From: Euryarchaeota archaeon UBA256
GTDB lineage: Archaea > Thermoplasmatota > Poseidoniia > Poseidoniales > Poseidoniaceae
DNA: 49,845 nt
Assembly: GCA_002494645.1 (NCBI GenBank)
Contig: DACE01000032.1
Location: 1-49,845, forward strand
Direction: 5' to 3'
Shown piece after piece: positions 8,604 through 16,996 of this stretch; the first letter of the stretch is position 1; every line of letters begins with the position of its first letter. The notes under the pieces are model-generated. The model made no database searches, was not told the origin of the DNA, and was given only the letters and a program-made list of their open reading frames with translations. The translations under genes were made by a program, and so were the position numbers.

Positions 8604-9752
8604 ATGGGCGATGTCTTGGCGTGCTTACGCGGCTGGCATCCAGCCTTGGCTCTCGCTGAAGTGAAGGCACTCCTCCCCGACAGCAAAGCAACAAGCACAG
8701 GGGTTGACCGATGGTGGCGATTTGAGGGTGAACAAGCATCCCACCGTCAAGACGTATTGGAAATGAGCAGTGGCCTCCAATGCTTCCTCATCGACGGGGT
8801 CGTAGCCTCCACTGAAGGTCTGCTTCAATCGGGTTGGTTGGAACAAATGAAGGCCTATCTGCACGCTCACCCCGTATCAGGTACGGTCGCCGTTCGGGCA
8901 TGGAAACAGGGTGGAAAAATCCCCAACTGGAGCCTCTCTTCCCTCGCTGGACAACTTGGTGGCATGCTCGGTGACATGGGCCGTTCCATCGACCTGAACG
9001 ACCCCGATCATGTGCTCGCCCTCATCGGTGACGGGCCGACGGCTTCGCTGGCTTGCGGATGGATGGAGGGTGACGGTCAGGCAGCCTTCTCGAGCGGTCA
9101 GCGACGTGCTGGAGAACGACCGTTCTTCAAACCCGTCAGTCTTGACCCACGCCTCGCACGCCTTGCCGTCAACCTCGCCTCAGGTCCGAAAAACCGAGGA
9201 CCCGTGGTGGACCCGATGACGGGAACAGGAGGATTCTTGATCGAAGCGTCGCTGAGCGGCAGAGCCTGCATCGGTCTTGACATTCATTCCGAAATGGTTC
9301 AAGGTGCTTCAATGAATCTCGCATGGGCTCATGATGATGCCGTCCCGTCCAACAGTTCAGTCATACGTGGAGACGCCACTCGCCTCGAAGACCTGCTGCC
9401 CGAAGCATGGGTCGGCAAAGTAGCCGGCTTCGTGCTCGACCCACCCTACGGCAGGAATTCTCACGGTAGCATAGAGGCAGAGCAATTGCTTGAAGCCGCC
9501 TTCATCAGCGCTCGTAAGGTGGCTTGCATTGATGCAGGATTTGTACTCATCCTACCGGTTCACCCGATGACACCTCATCCGATGGCGTCGCTCCCGTTGG
9601 ACTTGGACATCAACTTGCTCAACGGATCGTGGACTGACCTCTTAGCCATGGTTGAACGCTGTGGGTGGACGCCGTTGAGCGTGCATGCTGAACGCGTGCA
9701 TCGCAGCCTCAGTCGCTTGATCCTTCACGCAAGATGCGCTCCTCAAGATTGA
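8604..9752 (+). CDS. tRNA (guanine10-N2)-methyltransferase, Trm-G10/TRM11 type
   Basis: SAM-dependent enzyme predicted to methylate N2 of G10 in tRNA. The N-terminal half resembles a diverged THUMP-containing region. ERPFFKPVSLDPRLARLAVN (171-190) is the conserved lead-in. VVDPMTGTGGFLIEA (201-215) is SAM motif I, and DPPYGR (279-284) is the catalytic motif of N2-guanine methyltransferases. Length (382) is slightly above typical archaeal Trm-G10. Its last 44 bases overlap the convergent Cys-cluster gene, one of the longest 3' overlaps in the window. Confidence 0.85.
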   Translation: MGDVLACLRGWHPALALAEVKALLPDSKATSTGVDRWWRFEGEQASHRQDVLEMSSGLQCFLIDGVVASTEGLLQSGWLEQMKAYLHAHPVSGTVAVRAWKQGGKIPNWSLSSLAGQLGGMLGDMGRSIDLNDPDHVLALIGDGPTASLACGWMEGDGQAAFSSGQRRAGERPFFKPVSLDPRLARLAVNLASGPKNRGPVVDPMTGTGGFLIEASLSGRACIGLDIHSEMVQGASMNLAWAHDDAVPSNSSVIRGDATRLEDLLPEAWVGKVAGFVLDPPYGRNSHGSIEAEQLLEAAFISARKVACIDAGFVLILPVHPMTPHPMASLPLDLDINLLNGSWTDLLAMVERCGWTPLSVHAERVHRSLSRLILHARCAPQD

Positions 9753-10122
9753 GCAGTGTAAATGCCATGTCCTCGGGAGGAGGGGGGAACTGATCGCGAT
9801 GTGGACAGCCTTGGTCCAACACAGCTTCGTCCTTGATGTCCAGAACATAGGGGTAGGTACGGCATCCCTTCGGGCGAATCTCATAGACCGAACAAAGACC
9901 TTCGGCGTTCACGTCGGCTGAATCCGTGAGTAAGAAGACGCAAGCACGCGTCTCAGCGTTGTTAAGCAGGGTCAGCACTCCGTCGTTGTCGACTGAAAAA
10001 TCCGCTTGCGCCATGCCCGTACGACGCTGCAAACGGGCAGATTCTGCCTGCGTAATGGGCATCGTCGTCTCACGGCAACAGGCTGAACACCCCGTTGGGA
10101 TGCATGGGAGTTGACGCGCCAT
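9709..10122 (-). CDS. YkgJ-family cysteine-cluster protein
   Basis: 137-residue protein with the Zn/Fe-binding cluster typical of the YkgJ/CxxxCxxCC family. CIPTGCSACC is at 7-16, and later Cys occur in ACVF, LCSVYEIRPKGCRTYP and GCPH. The pattern PxxCRTYP is characteristic. Biochemical role unknown in most members; metal binding is inferred. The gene is divergent from the tRNA-Arg gene and overlaps the end of the tRNA methyltransferase gene. Confidence 0.85.
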   Translation of the reverse strand: MARQLPCIPTGCSACCRETTMPITQAESARLQRRTGMAQADFSVDNDGVLTLLNNAETRACVFLLTDSADVNAEGLCSVYEIRPKGCRTYPYVLDIKDEAVLDQGCPHRDQFPPPPEDMAFTLLNLEERILREGSSD

Positions 10123-10141
10123 GAGTGAGCCAAGTCACCCG

Positions 10142-10156
10142 CCTTCTTCAAGAAGG
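10142..10156. other. 15-base near-perfect palindrome in a divergent promoter region
   Basis: Seven-base arms CCTTCTT and AAGAAGG surround one C. It lies between the Cys-cluster gene start (10122) and the tRNA (10179). No clear TATA box serves the tRNA here. It could be an operator or a hairpin. Confidence 0.35.
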
Positions 10157-10178
10157 GGGGGCTTCTCGGACAGAATAC

Positions 10179-10252
10179 GGGCGATTAGGGTAGTCTGGAT
10201 ATCCTTCCGGCCTTCGGAGCCGGAGACGGGGGTTCGAATCCTCCATCGCCCG
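10179..10252 (+). tRNA. tRNA-Arg (anticodon TCG), CCA encoded
   Basis: Full cloverleaf of 74 bases. The acceptor GGGCGAT/ATCGCCC is perfectly paired. The D arm contains AGTCTGGAT. The anticodon stem CCGGC/GCCGG encloses loop CTTCGGA, giving anticodon TCG. The T arm is GGGGG-TTCGAAT-CCTCC with one G-T pair. The discriminator is G, and CCA follows directly at 10253-10255. No intron is visible. Confidence 0.95.
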
Positions 10253-10343
10253 CCAATGTATCAGGCGACAAGCGCATAACCACAAGCCTTCATGAGAAAC
10301 TCCTCTCCTCAAACAAAGGGACCCCACGGACATCCCGGCCTGC

Positions 10344-10352
10344 GTTTATTAT
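10344..10352 (+). promoter_or_regulatory. TATA-like element
   Basis: GTTTATTAT about 36 bases before the ATG at 10384 predicts a leader of roughly ten bases. A second A/T patch (TACTATA) lies nearer but too close to the start. Confidence 0.35.
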
Positions 10353-10383
10353 CCGCCGAAACGTACTATAACATGAGAACACC

Positions 10384-10635
10384 ATGAAAGGAAAAGGTTC
10401 CCAGAAGAAGGCACGATTGGAACGATTGAAGAACGAGATCATCGAATATGTATCTCAGGCCCCTGGGGCGTCCGCAGCAGACATTGTCGCCTTCTTGTCC
10501 AACGAAAGAAAAATGCGAAACCACGGCCTGACCACTCGTAAAGTCGGGTTATTTATTCCCCGTCACCTCAAGGAAACCATCGGATTCCGATTGGATACTT
10601 CCACTGGGAAGCGAATCTACCACTGTAACGCTTGA
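10384..10635 (+). CDS. small basic protein, possible winged helix
   Basis: 83 residues, with a very basic N-terminus (MKGKGSQKKARLERLK). The pattern that follows, EIIEYVSQAPGASAADIVAFL then LTTRKVGLFIPRHL and a strand-like tail (GFRLDTSTGKRIYH), resembles a winged-helix fold. Such size and charge fit a DNA- or RNA-binding protein. I do not recognise the family. It stands alone after the tRNA and has its own TATA-like element. Confidence 0.6.
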   Translation: MKGKGSQKKARLERLKNEIIEYVSQAPGASAADIVAFLSNERKMRNHGLTTRKVGLFIPRHLKETIGFRLDTSTGKRIYHCNA

Positions 10636-10676
10636 AGCAACACCACATTCATGCTTGAGTGACGCTTCGCCCGTCC

Positions 10677-11354
10677 ATGGACTGGCCTGAAGCCACCACC
10701 TCTGCGGCGCTCTTCCCTTCCTTTACAGGCTCGGAAGATGGTGCAGTGCCCCACTTTACCGATGGTCAACCGGCTTGGGTGCTGCTCGACCCTAACAGTC
10801 AAGACGGTTTGAAAGCCCAAATGAACGCAATATCGGGCGAGATTGACATCGAAGTGGCGGGTTTCTTCACATCTGGTAAGGGGATCATCATTCATGCTAC
10901 AGCCACCGTAGAGGCAGGGGCCTATCTCATTGGGCCTTGTTACATCGGCCCTCGCGCCGTCGTACGCAGTGGCGCTTACGTGCGCGAATATTCGTGGGTC
11001 TGTGCGGATGCTGTGGTCGGTCATGCTACTGAAATAAAGCATTCAATTCTCTTACCAGGGGCGAAAGCACCTCACTTCAACTACGTAGGAGATTCTATTC
11101 TTGGCGCTGATGTCAACCTCGGAGCGGGTACAAAATTAAGCAACCTACGCAACGATGGAGGCGAAGTCCACCTTCGTATCGACGGGAAACGTCTTGGGAG
11201 CGGTTTGCGTAAATTTGGAGCCATTCTCGGCGAAGGTTGTGCCTTGGGGTGCAACAGCGTCACCAACCCGGGTGTTGTACTTGGGTGTGGAAACGTCGTT
11301 TGGCCGAACGTGACAGTCACGGGCGTCCACGGACCCAATAAGGAACATCGCTGA
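10677..11354 (+). CDS. left-handed beta-helix acetyltransferase, GlmU C-terminal-like
   Basis: A 225-residue protein of hexapeptide repeats (IIIHATATVEAGAYLIGP, ADVNLGAGTKLSN), with the signature of the GlmU acetyltransferase half: GPRAVVRSGAYVRE, then HFNYVGDSILG. In GlmU-type enzymes this domain acetylates glucosamine-1-phosphate. No nucleotidyltransferase domain is attached. The next gene, 10 bases on, is a GlmM-like mutase, so the pair probably makes N-acetylglucosamine-1-phosphate. The uridylyltransferase would be separate (the GalU-like gene at 45887 and RmlA-like gene at 37546 are possibilities). The ATG at 10677 is preferred to a GTG six codons upstream. Confidence 0.82.
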   Translation: MDWPEATTSAALFPSFTGSEDGAVPHFTDGQPAWVLLDPNSQDGLKAQMNAISGEIDIEVAGFFTSGKGIIIHATATVEAGAYLIGPCYIGPRAVVRSGAYVREYSWVCADAVVGHATEIKHSILLPGAKAPHFNYVGDSILGADVNLGAGTKLSNLRNDGGEVHLRIDGKRLGSGLRKFGAILGEGCALGCNSVTNPGVVLGCGNVVWPNVTVTGVHGPNKEHR

Positions 11355-11359
11355 GGTGA
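11353..11359 (+). promoter_or_regulatory. GAGGTGA ribosome-binding site of the glmM-like gene
   Basis: GAGGTGA overlaps the previous stop codon and ends five bases before the ATG at 11365. It matches the archaeal 16S 3' end and fixes this start, nine bases after another in-frame ATG. Confidence 0.6.
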
Positions 11360-11364
11360 GGCTG

Positions 11365-12993
11365 ATGTCGACATCATTCTTTGGAACCGATGGCATTCGC
11401 GGTCAAACTTCATTGGATGAAGTGGATGAAGAAGAAGCCATTCATCGACTCCTCGAGCAACGAACGCTGACACCTGCCTTTATGCGCATCCTCGGTGAAG
11501 CACTTTCCCATACCTCGGAATTGCCCCCAGGCGTATCGGCTCGTGTTGTTATCGGCTGGGATGTTCGCCCCCACAATGAAGCACTCGTGGCGGCATTAAC
11601 ACTCGGACTTCGACTAACTGGAAGTGAGGTCGTCCACATTGGCCAATGCGCTACACCAAGTCTCCACGCAGCCGTGTTCGCCTTTGAGGCTACCATGGGA
11701 TGCATGATTACTGCGAGTCATAATCCAGTCAGCGATTCGGGTATCAAGGTCTTTGATGCTGCGGGCTACAAGTCCACTCGAGATTTTGAGCAAGAAGTCA
11801 GTCGCACCTTGTTGGCATTGAGCCAAGAGGACCGTGAAGTCGATCAAATCGACCGTGAGATGCTCGCAGCGGCGGATGAAAGACATGATGGATGGGCTCT
11901 TCAGGCTCACCAAGATTGGCTCGCTGAACGGTGGAAGATGTTTGAGCATCACTTCGGAGGCTTCGCTGAATCGATGCGCCAGGGTCAATTTGCTCAACCG
12001 TTCATTTTGGACTGCGCAGGAGGTTTTGGAGCCTCTTGGTTGGCGGATTTCCTCGCCGCTCGAGGGTTGCTTTGCACCGAAGTGAGTGGCTCTGCGCCTG
12101 CCCTCAACGATGGATGCGGCGCAGGGGACTTTTCCCCAACTGGAACATGGACACATGAAGAGGCGAAGAATGCTCGGCACGCCCTCCTTAACGTACTGCC
12201 CAAAGGGAGGCCTGGGCAGTGGGTCGGTGCGGCCCTTGACGGAGATGGAGACCGTTGTTTATTGATTGAAGCTACAGAACGTGGTTACCGCGTCGTGGAC
12301 GGTGATGGATTTGCCGCACGGTTGATGGAAGCCGGACGCAGCAGTGGGCCGTGGACCTTCGCTGCAAGCATCGAATCGGACGTGGCCTTGTCGAGTTATG
12401 TTCACTCCATGCACGAGGATAATTCGGTCATCGAAACGGCGGTTGGAGACCGATGGTTATCCTTTGCTTTGAGAGCAAAGCAGGGCCATCATTTTGATTC
12501 TGAGGACATGCCAACCGTTCTGGGCATCGAAGATTCCGGTCATGTCGTGTTGCCTGCTCCGCATCCCCTCGGCAAAGGCGGATGGAGTCTCGTTGGAGAC
12601 GGCGCCGCCACGCTCTGCGCAGTCATCTTGTCCACTGACCGCACCAGAGCGCATCACTTTGAGCGGGGATGGAAGCAACGCGTGTCCATTCAAGACAGTC
12701 ATCGTGAACGCTGGCACCGTGATGCAGACGTGTTCAAGGAGATCAGTAGGACGCTTTGCCAGCGGTTTGCTGACCTCGGGTTCGATGCGACTGAACGCCG
12801 TATTGAAGGAGAAGACAACCTCCTGTTGATACACGGTGAATCGAGCGCGGGAGTTGTTTCATTTGGCATTCGCAACAGCGGTACTCAAGCAAAAACAAGT
12901 CTCTCACTTCGCCTTTCGCCCGGCATTGAATCGGCACCATTTGCGAGTCTCCTCGAAGAAACGAAGGGCACCTTAGCGAATGCCTTGCAGTAG
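11365..12993 (+). CDS. glmM: phosphoglucosamine mutase-like enzyme (GlmM family)
   Basis: Alpha-D-phosphohexomutase that should interconvert glucosamine-6-P and glucosamine-1-P. FFGTDGIRG at the N-terminus is the GlmM signature. The phosphoserine loop is TASHNPVSDSGIK (S118). The metal loop is DGDGDR (about 292-297). EDSGH carries sugar-binding residues. The C-terminal phosphate-binding motif is RNSGTQAK rather than the usual R-x-SGTE. At 542 residues it is about 90 longer than usual; the extra length lies around residues 140-215 and in the C-terminal half. Context with the upstream acetyltransferase supports an aminosugar role over phosphomannomutase. Confidence 0.85.
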   Translation: MSTSFFGTDGIRGQTSLDEVDEEEAIHRLLEQRTLTPAFMRILGEALSHTSELPPGVSARVVIGWDVRPHNEALVAALTLGLRLTGSEVVHIGQCATPSLHAAVFAFEATMGCMITASHNPVSDSGIKVFDAAGYKSTRDFEQEVSRTLLALSQEDREVDQIDREMLAAADERHDGWALQAHQDWLAERWKMFEHHFGGFAESMRQGQFAQPFILDCAGGFGASWLADFLAARGLLCTEVSGSAPALNDGCGAGDFSPTGTWTHEEAKNARHALLNVLPKGRPGQWVGAALDGDGDRCLLIEATERGYRVVDGDGFAARLMEAGRSSGPWTFAASIESDVALSSYVHSMHEDNSVIETAVGDRWLSFALRAKQGHHFDSEDMPTVLGIEDSGHVVLPAPHPLGKGGWSLVGDGAATLCAVILSTDRTRAHHFERGWKQRVSIQDSHRERWHRDADVFKEISRTLCQRFADLGFDATERRIEGEDNLLLIHGESSAGVVSFGIRNSGTQAKTSLSLRLSPGIESAPFASLLEETKGTLANALQ

Positions 12994-12995
12994 CC

Positions 12996-15900
12996 TCACT
13001 GGGCTGCCATGTCTGCTTCATTGGCTTGAGAAAGGGCCGTGACGGCGAAGAGAAGAATGGCTGAGACAATCAGCATGACCAGGGCATAGAGAGCAGATGT
13101 GCCAGCGATCACAGCCGCTGCTGCAAACATCCAAGCGATCAGCAAGTCAACCGCTCCGATGATGCGCCATGACTTTCTCAGCGTGAGGATGCCACATAAC
13201 CACGCTGTTGTTGAGGCGATTAAGCCTGCAAGCGTGAGCCATACCAAGGATTGTGACATCAACGCGGCAGGGTAGAGCAGCAGGTGAACGGCCCACAACG
13301 ATGAGGAGAGCCACAGCCCTTGGTCGCGAAGGACAACAGCGGACGCCCAGACCACCGAGGCAAGACCGACGGCGGTGGCAGTCAAGGTCGGAGTCACCTC
13401 AAGGCCAAGAGGCTCAAATGCCCAAGGGGTGAAGGATTGCAGCATCAATGGAAGGCAGAGCACGGCGGTGAGCATCACGGCAGGCTGGCTCCAAGCAAGA
13501 CTTCTGCGCATGGCAAAAAGGATGGCACATCCACCCGCAGGGCCGAGGGTGAGAACCGATGCCCCAAGGACCCATGCACTTCTTCCCGCTGCGGTTCGAT
13601 GGTCGGGTAAGTCACGACGTAAGCGTTCACCCTCGACCCAATCAAAAGCCGCCACCATGGCAAGCAAGAGAAGTTCTGCAACGAGAAGCGGTGTTGTCCA
13701 CGAAAGGGCGTCTCCAACGAAGGGGTCGGTGATGAATGGAATGGGGACTTCGCCGCCAACCAATAAGGTCGCAAGGCGGTCAAGCACCAAAAGACCCAAC
13801 ACGGCTTCTAAGGCACTGGGGATACGCAATCCTAAATCGTGGCGCCCCATGAGGCCCATGCCAGCCAGCAATAGCAGTGTTCCAAACATAACTGCCATGT
13901 GAGTGGCGTCGTCCCCATCGAGAACGCCGGTCGTCATACGGCCTGCGAGATGCACCGCCACAATTCCCATCATGGCTACTGCAATGGGCATTTCGACCCC
14001 GGCAAGGTCGGGGAGGCGCAGGCCAATACTGTTGGCTCGCAAGCGTGCAAGTCCTACAAGAACAACTGAGAAAGCCGCACTAAATCCGAGCGCCATCAAG
14101 GCGAAGGTGGTGGTATACGCAATCCAGCAGGATATCAGGAAGGTCACGCCGAGAAAGAGCATCAGGATGACGGGTTGGTAGTGAATGTCTCCCACCAAGA
14201 GGTCGTTGGATTCACCTGCTGAACGCTTGGACCGCTTGCGTTGTTTTTCAGCCAGTTCAAGCAATTGTGCATCGAGGTGCTTGAGTTCAACGGTCGTTTC
14301 TCCGTCCGTCGTGGTCGCCGAAGAAAGAAGCGCCTGCATTCGACCTCGCTTCTCTGCATAGGTGGCTTCACGCTCTTCGCGTTTGGCCAGCGCTTTCAGA
14401 CCTGCTCGGACCTCGCCTTGGAAGGCCAAGTACGACCCGGTGGCCACAAAGAGCGCCAGAGCGGAGAGAAGCACAACCTCTGATTCGAGTTGCTGCCCTG
14501 CCATGGCCATGCTGATGAGGACGCCCAACGCAGCAACCGTCGGAGGCAAGAGGACTTCGACCTGCGTCAATCGTTGGAGGTACATGAGCAGGGAGATGGC
14601 GCCTATCGCCGTAAGAGCGAGGAGATTGGTTGAGCCGTCCATCCATTCGCTATGGCCTGCAAGGGAGTTTGTCCGTGCTGGACTGAGGGAAACGATGAGA
14701 AAGAGGGCGGTGACCACGGCGAGGTGAAGCGTGATAAGGCGCCCGGGCAAGGCTTGGTACTGCTCCATTTCACGTTCGTCCGCCCCGCTCATCAGCCTGC
14801 GTTTTGATGCGAGCAGGAGAATGAAACTGGCGATGGTCAGCGCAGACGCCCAAAGCGCCTCACCTCCAAAGCGCCACGCCATTGCAACCGCCGTTACCGA
14901 CCAAACGACCAGAAGAGTGCGGGGCTGGCCGTGATGGCGTTCCTGCCAAACCATGCCTGCATGGGCGAGGAGCAAGAGGGACATTCCAAGGTACAACCCT
15001 GCCGAGGTCAATCCGCCAGGGCGAGTGACGGCAAGAAAAACCAAACAGGCCAGAATGAAACTTAGATTCCAGAGATTGAACAGTTTTGAATCGCGCAGAC
15101 GGGCGCTGATCTCTGAAAATCCAGAAAGTCGTCCTGCGAGGTTGAGATTCGCTTGCCCCATGCTTGAATTGACAGCGACTTGCTGAACCATCAAAACGCA
15201 GAGCCAAGCGCCCATGTCGGCCTCGTTGAGAACGATTGGAAGAAGATCTGCACTAACGATTCGGCTTTCGAAATCTGTAGCGAAGATAAGGAGCCAAACA
15301 TAGGGCGCCAAAACGGAAACACCCGCCATACTCGGTGATTCCCTCCAGACAGCAAGAACAGCGACGCCCAACCAAACGGCTCCTTGCGTGACCAGTAACA
15401 GCCGGGCTCCTTCTCCACCGTCCTCGGCAGGAATAAGAAGGGTGAGGAGAATGACGGTAGCCAACGACCCCATCCATAGCACGTGGTCGGAAACTTCTGT
15501 TTGATGTTGCAGCAAAACGGTCACGCAAAGGACGGCAGCGATACTGGCAAAGATGGAATAATCGCCCAAGCCCCACGGCCAATTCAAGGTCAACGTCCCG
15601 GAGTCAAGCAGGGCGAGGGCTGCGAGCATGAAGGGTATGGGGGCGAGGACAATCGGCATCAATCGGGTCCATGAAACGCCGCGAACGACCAGGTATGAAG
15701 CCGTAAACGCCAACGTCAAGAGAAGAAGTTGCGCCAAAGCATAGCCCGTTTCAGCACGATGGGCGCCGATGGCCATCAGGGCTCCAACCATCCCCAAAGA
15801 AACTGAAACGGCCCACAGGCCGGGTTTTCCAAGACCGATGGCCTGCACCGCTTGACTTAGCCAATTTTCATGGTGAACGAAAGAAGCGGCCATACCCGCG

Positions 15901-16802
15901 TTGGCTGCGGTGACCGTTGAGAGGAGGAAGAAGAGTGTCAAATCGTTTTCAATGGGCAGAAGAGTCAGGGAAAGGATGGTCCAATCGTTGGAAAGAGCAT
16001 GAATTCCAACCCAAAGGTAGGAGATGGAAATGCCCAGGCTGGCGAGGTTTCCTGAAGAGCGAACCCAGGCTAAACCGTGCATCAGGGACATCGCAACCAC
16101 GATGAAAACTGCGATTCCAGTTTCTCCAAAGACTGCACCAGCTGAACTTCCTACTGCAAAGAGAACCAAAGCGGCTTGAGCTGCGATTGCATCTTCATCA
16201 TGGCGGAAGGCTAAACCGACATTGAGGGCTACCAAGCCAAGCAGGAACACACCCAAGGTCTCGCTGGTACCCAACGGACTGGATTCAAACCAGCCCCAAC
16301 TCCAAGCATCGAGAGCGAGGCCATAGAGCAATTTCATGGAGATGATGACCCAAGTGATGCCGAGAAGTTGCATCGAGGGACGGCGAATCCATCGCTCACC
16401 AAGATAGAGGCCGACGGCGGCCATGCTGAGCAATCCCAAGGCGCTGATGACCGGAGAAAGGACGGTCCCAACCAATGCACCGATGGCCGTCCATACAACG
16501 ACCATGGCCACCATGAGGCCACGTCCTAACTGCTGCTCGCCATGAACGGCAAGGTTGGTGACTGAATCAGAAGCATCGGGGGACTCATCGCCCTCATCGA
16601 GCGTAAATAATTCACCCATATCGCCCACGGCATCATCCCGCGGTTTCTCAACATCCTCCTCCACCAATGCAGCAGGTTCACTGTCCGAGGAGTCAACCAT
16701 GAAGGCTCCGAGGTCAAGGCCACCGCCTCGCTTGAACTCCTTTTCGCGAAGGACGGCTTCGTCCTTCTGGGATGGCGCATGCTCCGCGTCGTCCCGGTCC
16801 AT
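12996..16802 (-). CDS. giant polytopic membrane protein, function unknown
   Basis: 1268 residues. A soluble, strongly acidic N-terminus (about 1-95) is followed by more than 30 hydrophobic segments. These are interrupted once by a charged, coiled-coil-like stretch (around residues 815-880, with AKREEREATYAEKRGRMQ and AEKQRKRSKRSAG). No catalytic motif, transporter signature or glycosyltransferase pattern was recognised. Its size and TM count recall uncharacterised giant bacterial membrane proteins such as DUF2339, but I cannot claim homology. It abuts the glmM-like gene tail to tail (2 bases between). The start at 16802 precedes the acidic region. Confidence 0.85.
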   Translation of the reverse strand: MDRDDAEHAPSQKDEAVLREKEFKRGGGLDLGAFMVDSSDSEPAALVEEDVEKPRDDAVGDMGELFTLDEGDESPDASDSVTNLAVHGEQQLGRGLMVAMVVVWTAIGALVGTVLSPVISALGLLSMAAVGLYLGERWIRRPSMQLLGITWVIISMKLLYGLALDAWSWGWFESSPLGTSETLGVFLLGLVALNVGLAFRHDEDAIAAQAALVLFAVGSSAGAVFGETGIAVFIVVAMSLMHGLAWVRSSGNLASLGISISYLWVGIHALSNDWTILSLTLLPIENDLTLFFLLSTVTAANAGMAASFVHHENWLSQAVQAIGLGKPGLWAVSVSLGMVGALMAIGAHRAETGYALAQLLLLTLAFTASYLVVRGVSWTRLMPIVLAPIPFMLAALALLDSGTLTLNWPWGLGDYSIFASIAAVLCVTVLLQHQTEVSDHVLWMGSLATVILLTLLIPAEDGGEGARLLLVTQGAVWLGVAVLAVWRESPSMAGVSVLAPYVWLLIFATDFESRIVSADLLPIVLNEADMGAWLCVLMVQQVAVNSSMGQANLNLAGRLSGFSEISARLRDSKLFNLWNLSFILACLVFLAVTRPGGLTSAGLYLGMSLLLLAHAGMVWQERHHGQPRTLLVVWSVTAVAMAWRFGGEALWASALTIASFILLLASKRRLMSGADEREMEQYQALPGRLITLHLAVVTALFLIVSLSPARTNSLAGHSEWMDGSTNLLALTAIGAISLLMYLQRLTQVEVLLPPTVAALGVLISMAMAGQQLESEVVLLSALALFVATGSYLAFQGEVRAGLKALAKREEREATYAEKRGRMQALLSSATTTDGETTVELKHLDAQLLELAEKQRKRSKRSAGESNDLLVGDIHYQPVILMLFLGVTFLISCWIAYTTTFALMALGFSAAFSVVLVGLARLRANSIGLRLPDLAGVEMPIAVAMMGIVAVHLAGRMTTGVLDGDDATHMAVMFGTLLLLAGMGLMGRHDLGLRIPSALEAVLGLLVLDRLATLLVGGEVPIPFITDPFVGDALSWTTPLLVAELLLLAMVAAFDWVEGERLRRDLPDHRTAAGRSAWVLGASVLTLGPAGGCAILFAMRRSLAWSQPAVMLTAVLCLPLMLQSFTPWAFEPLGLEVTPTLTATAVGLASVVWASAVVLRDQGLWLSSSLWAVHLLLYPAALMSQSLVWLTLAGLIASTTAWLCGILTLRKSWRIIGAVDLLIAWMFAAAAVIAGTSALYALVMLIVSAILLFAVTALSQANEADMAAQ

Positions 16803-16996
16803 GGGGACGGCTTCGCTGGTTCGCCCTTGAAGTTGCCCAATGGTTGAGGTGGAGAAGGCCTCATTATCGGGCTTACAGGTGCTGCCGCTGACACTGAATA
16901 TGGCGGTTCTTGTGTGTCAAGTAGTGGACTTTGAATCACGTTATAGTCGTCATTCTAAGCCAAAAGGGACAAAGAGGGGCGGCGGAAACGCTCGGC
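16803..16996. promoter_or_regulatory. divergent intergenic region before pckA
   Basis: 194 bases between the giant membrane protein and pckA. A TATA-like ACGTTATAG lies at 16937-16945, which would start transcription near 16967 and leave a G-rich leader of about 30 bases (GAGGGGCGGCGG). Nothing else is clear. Confidence 0.3.
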
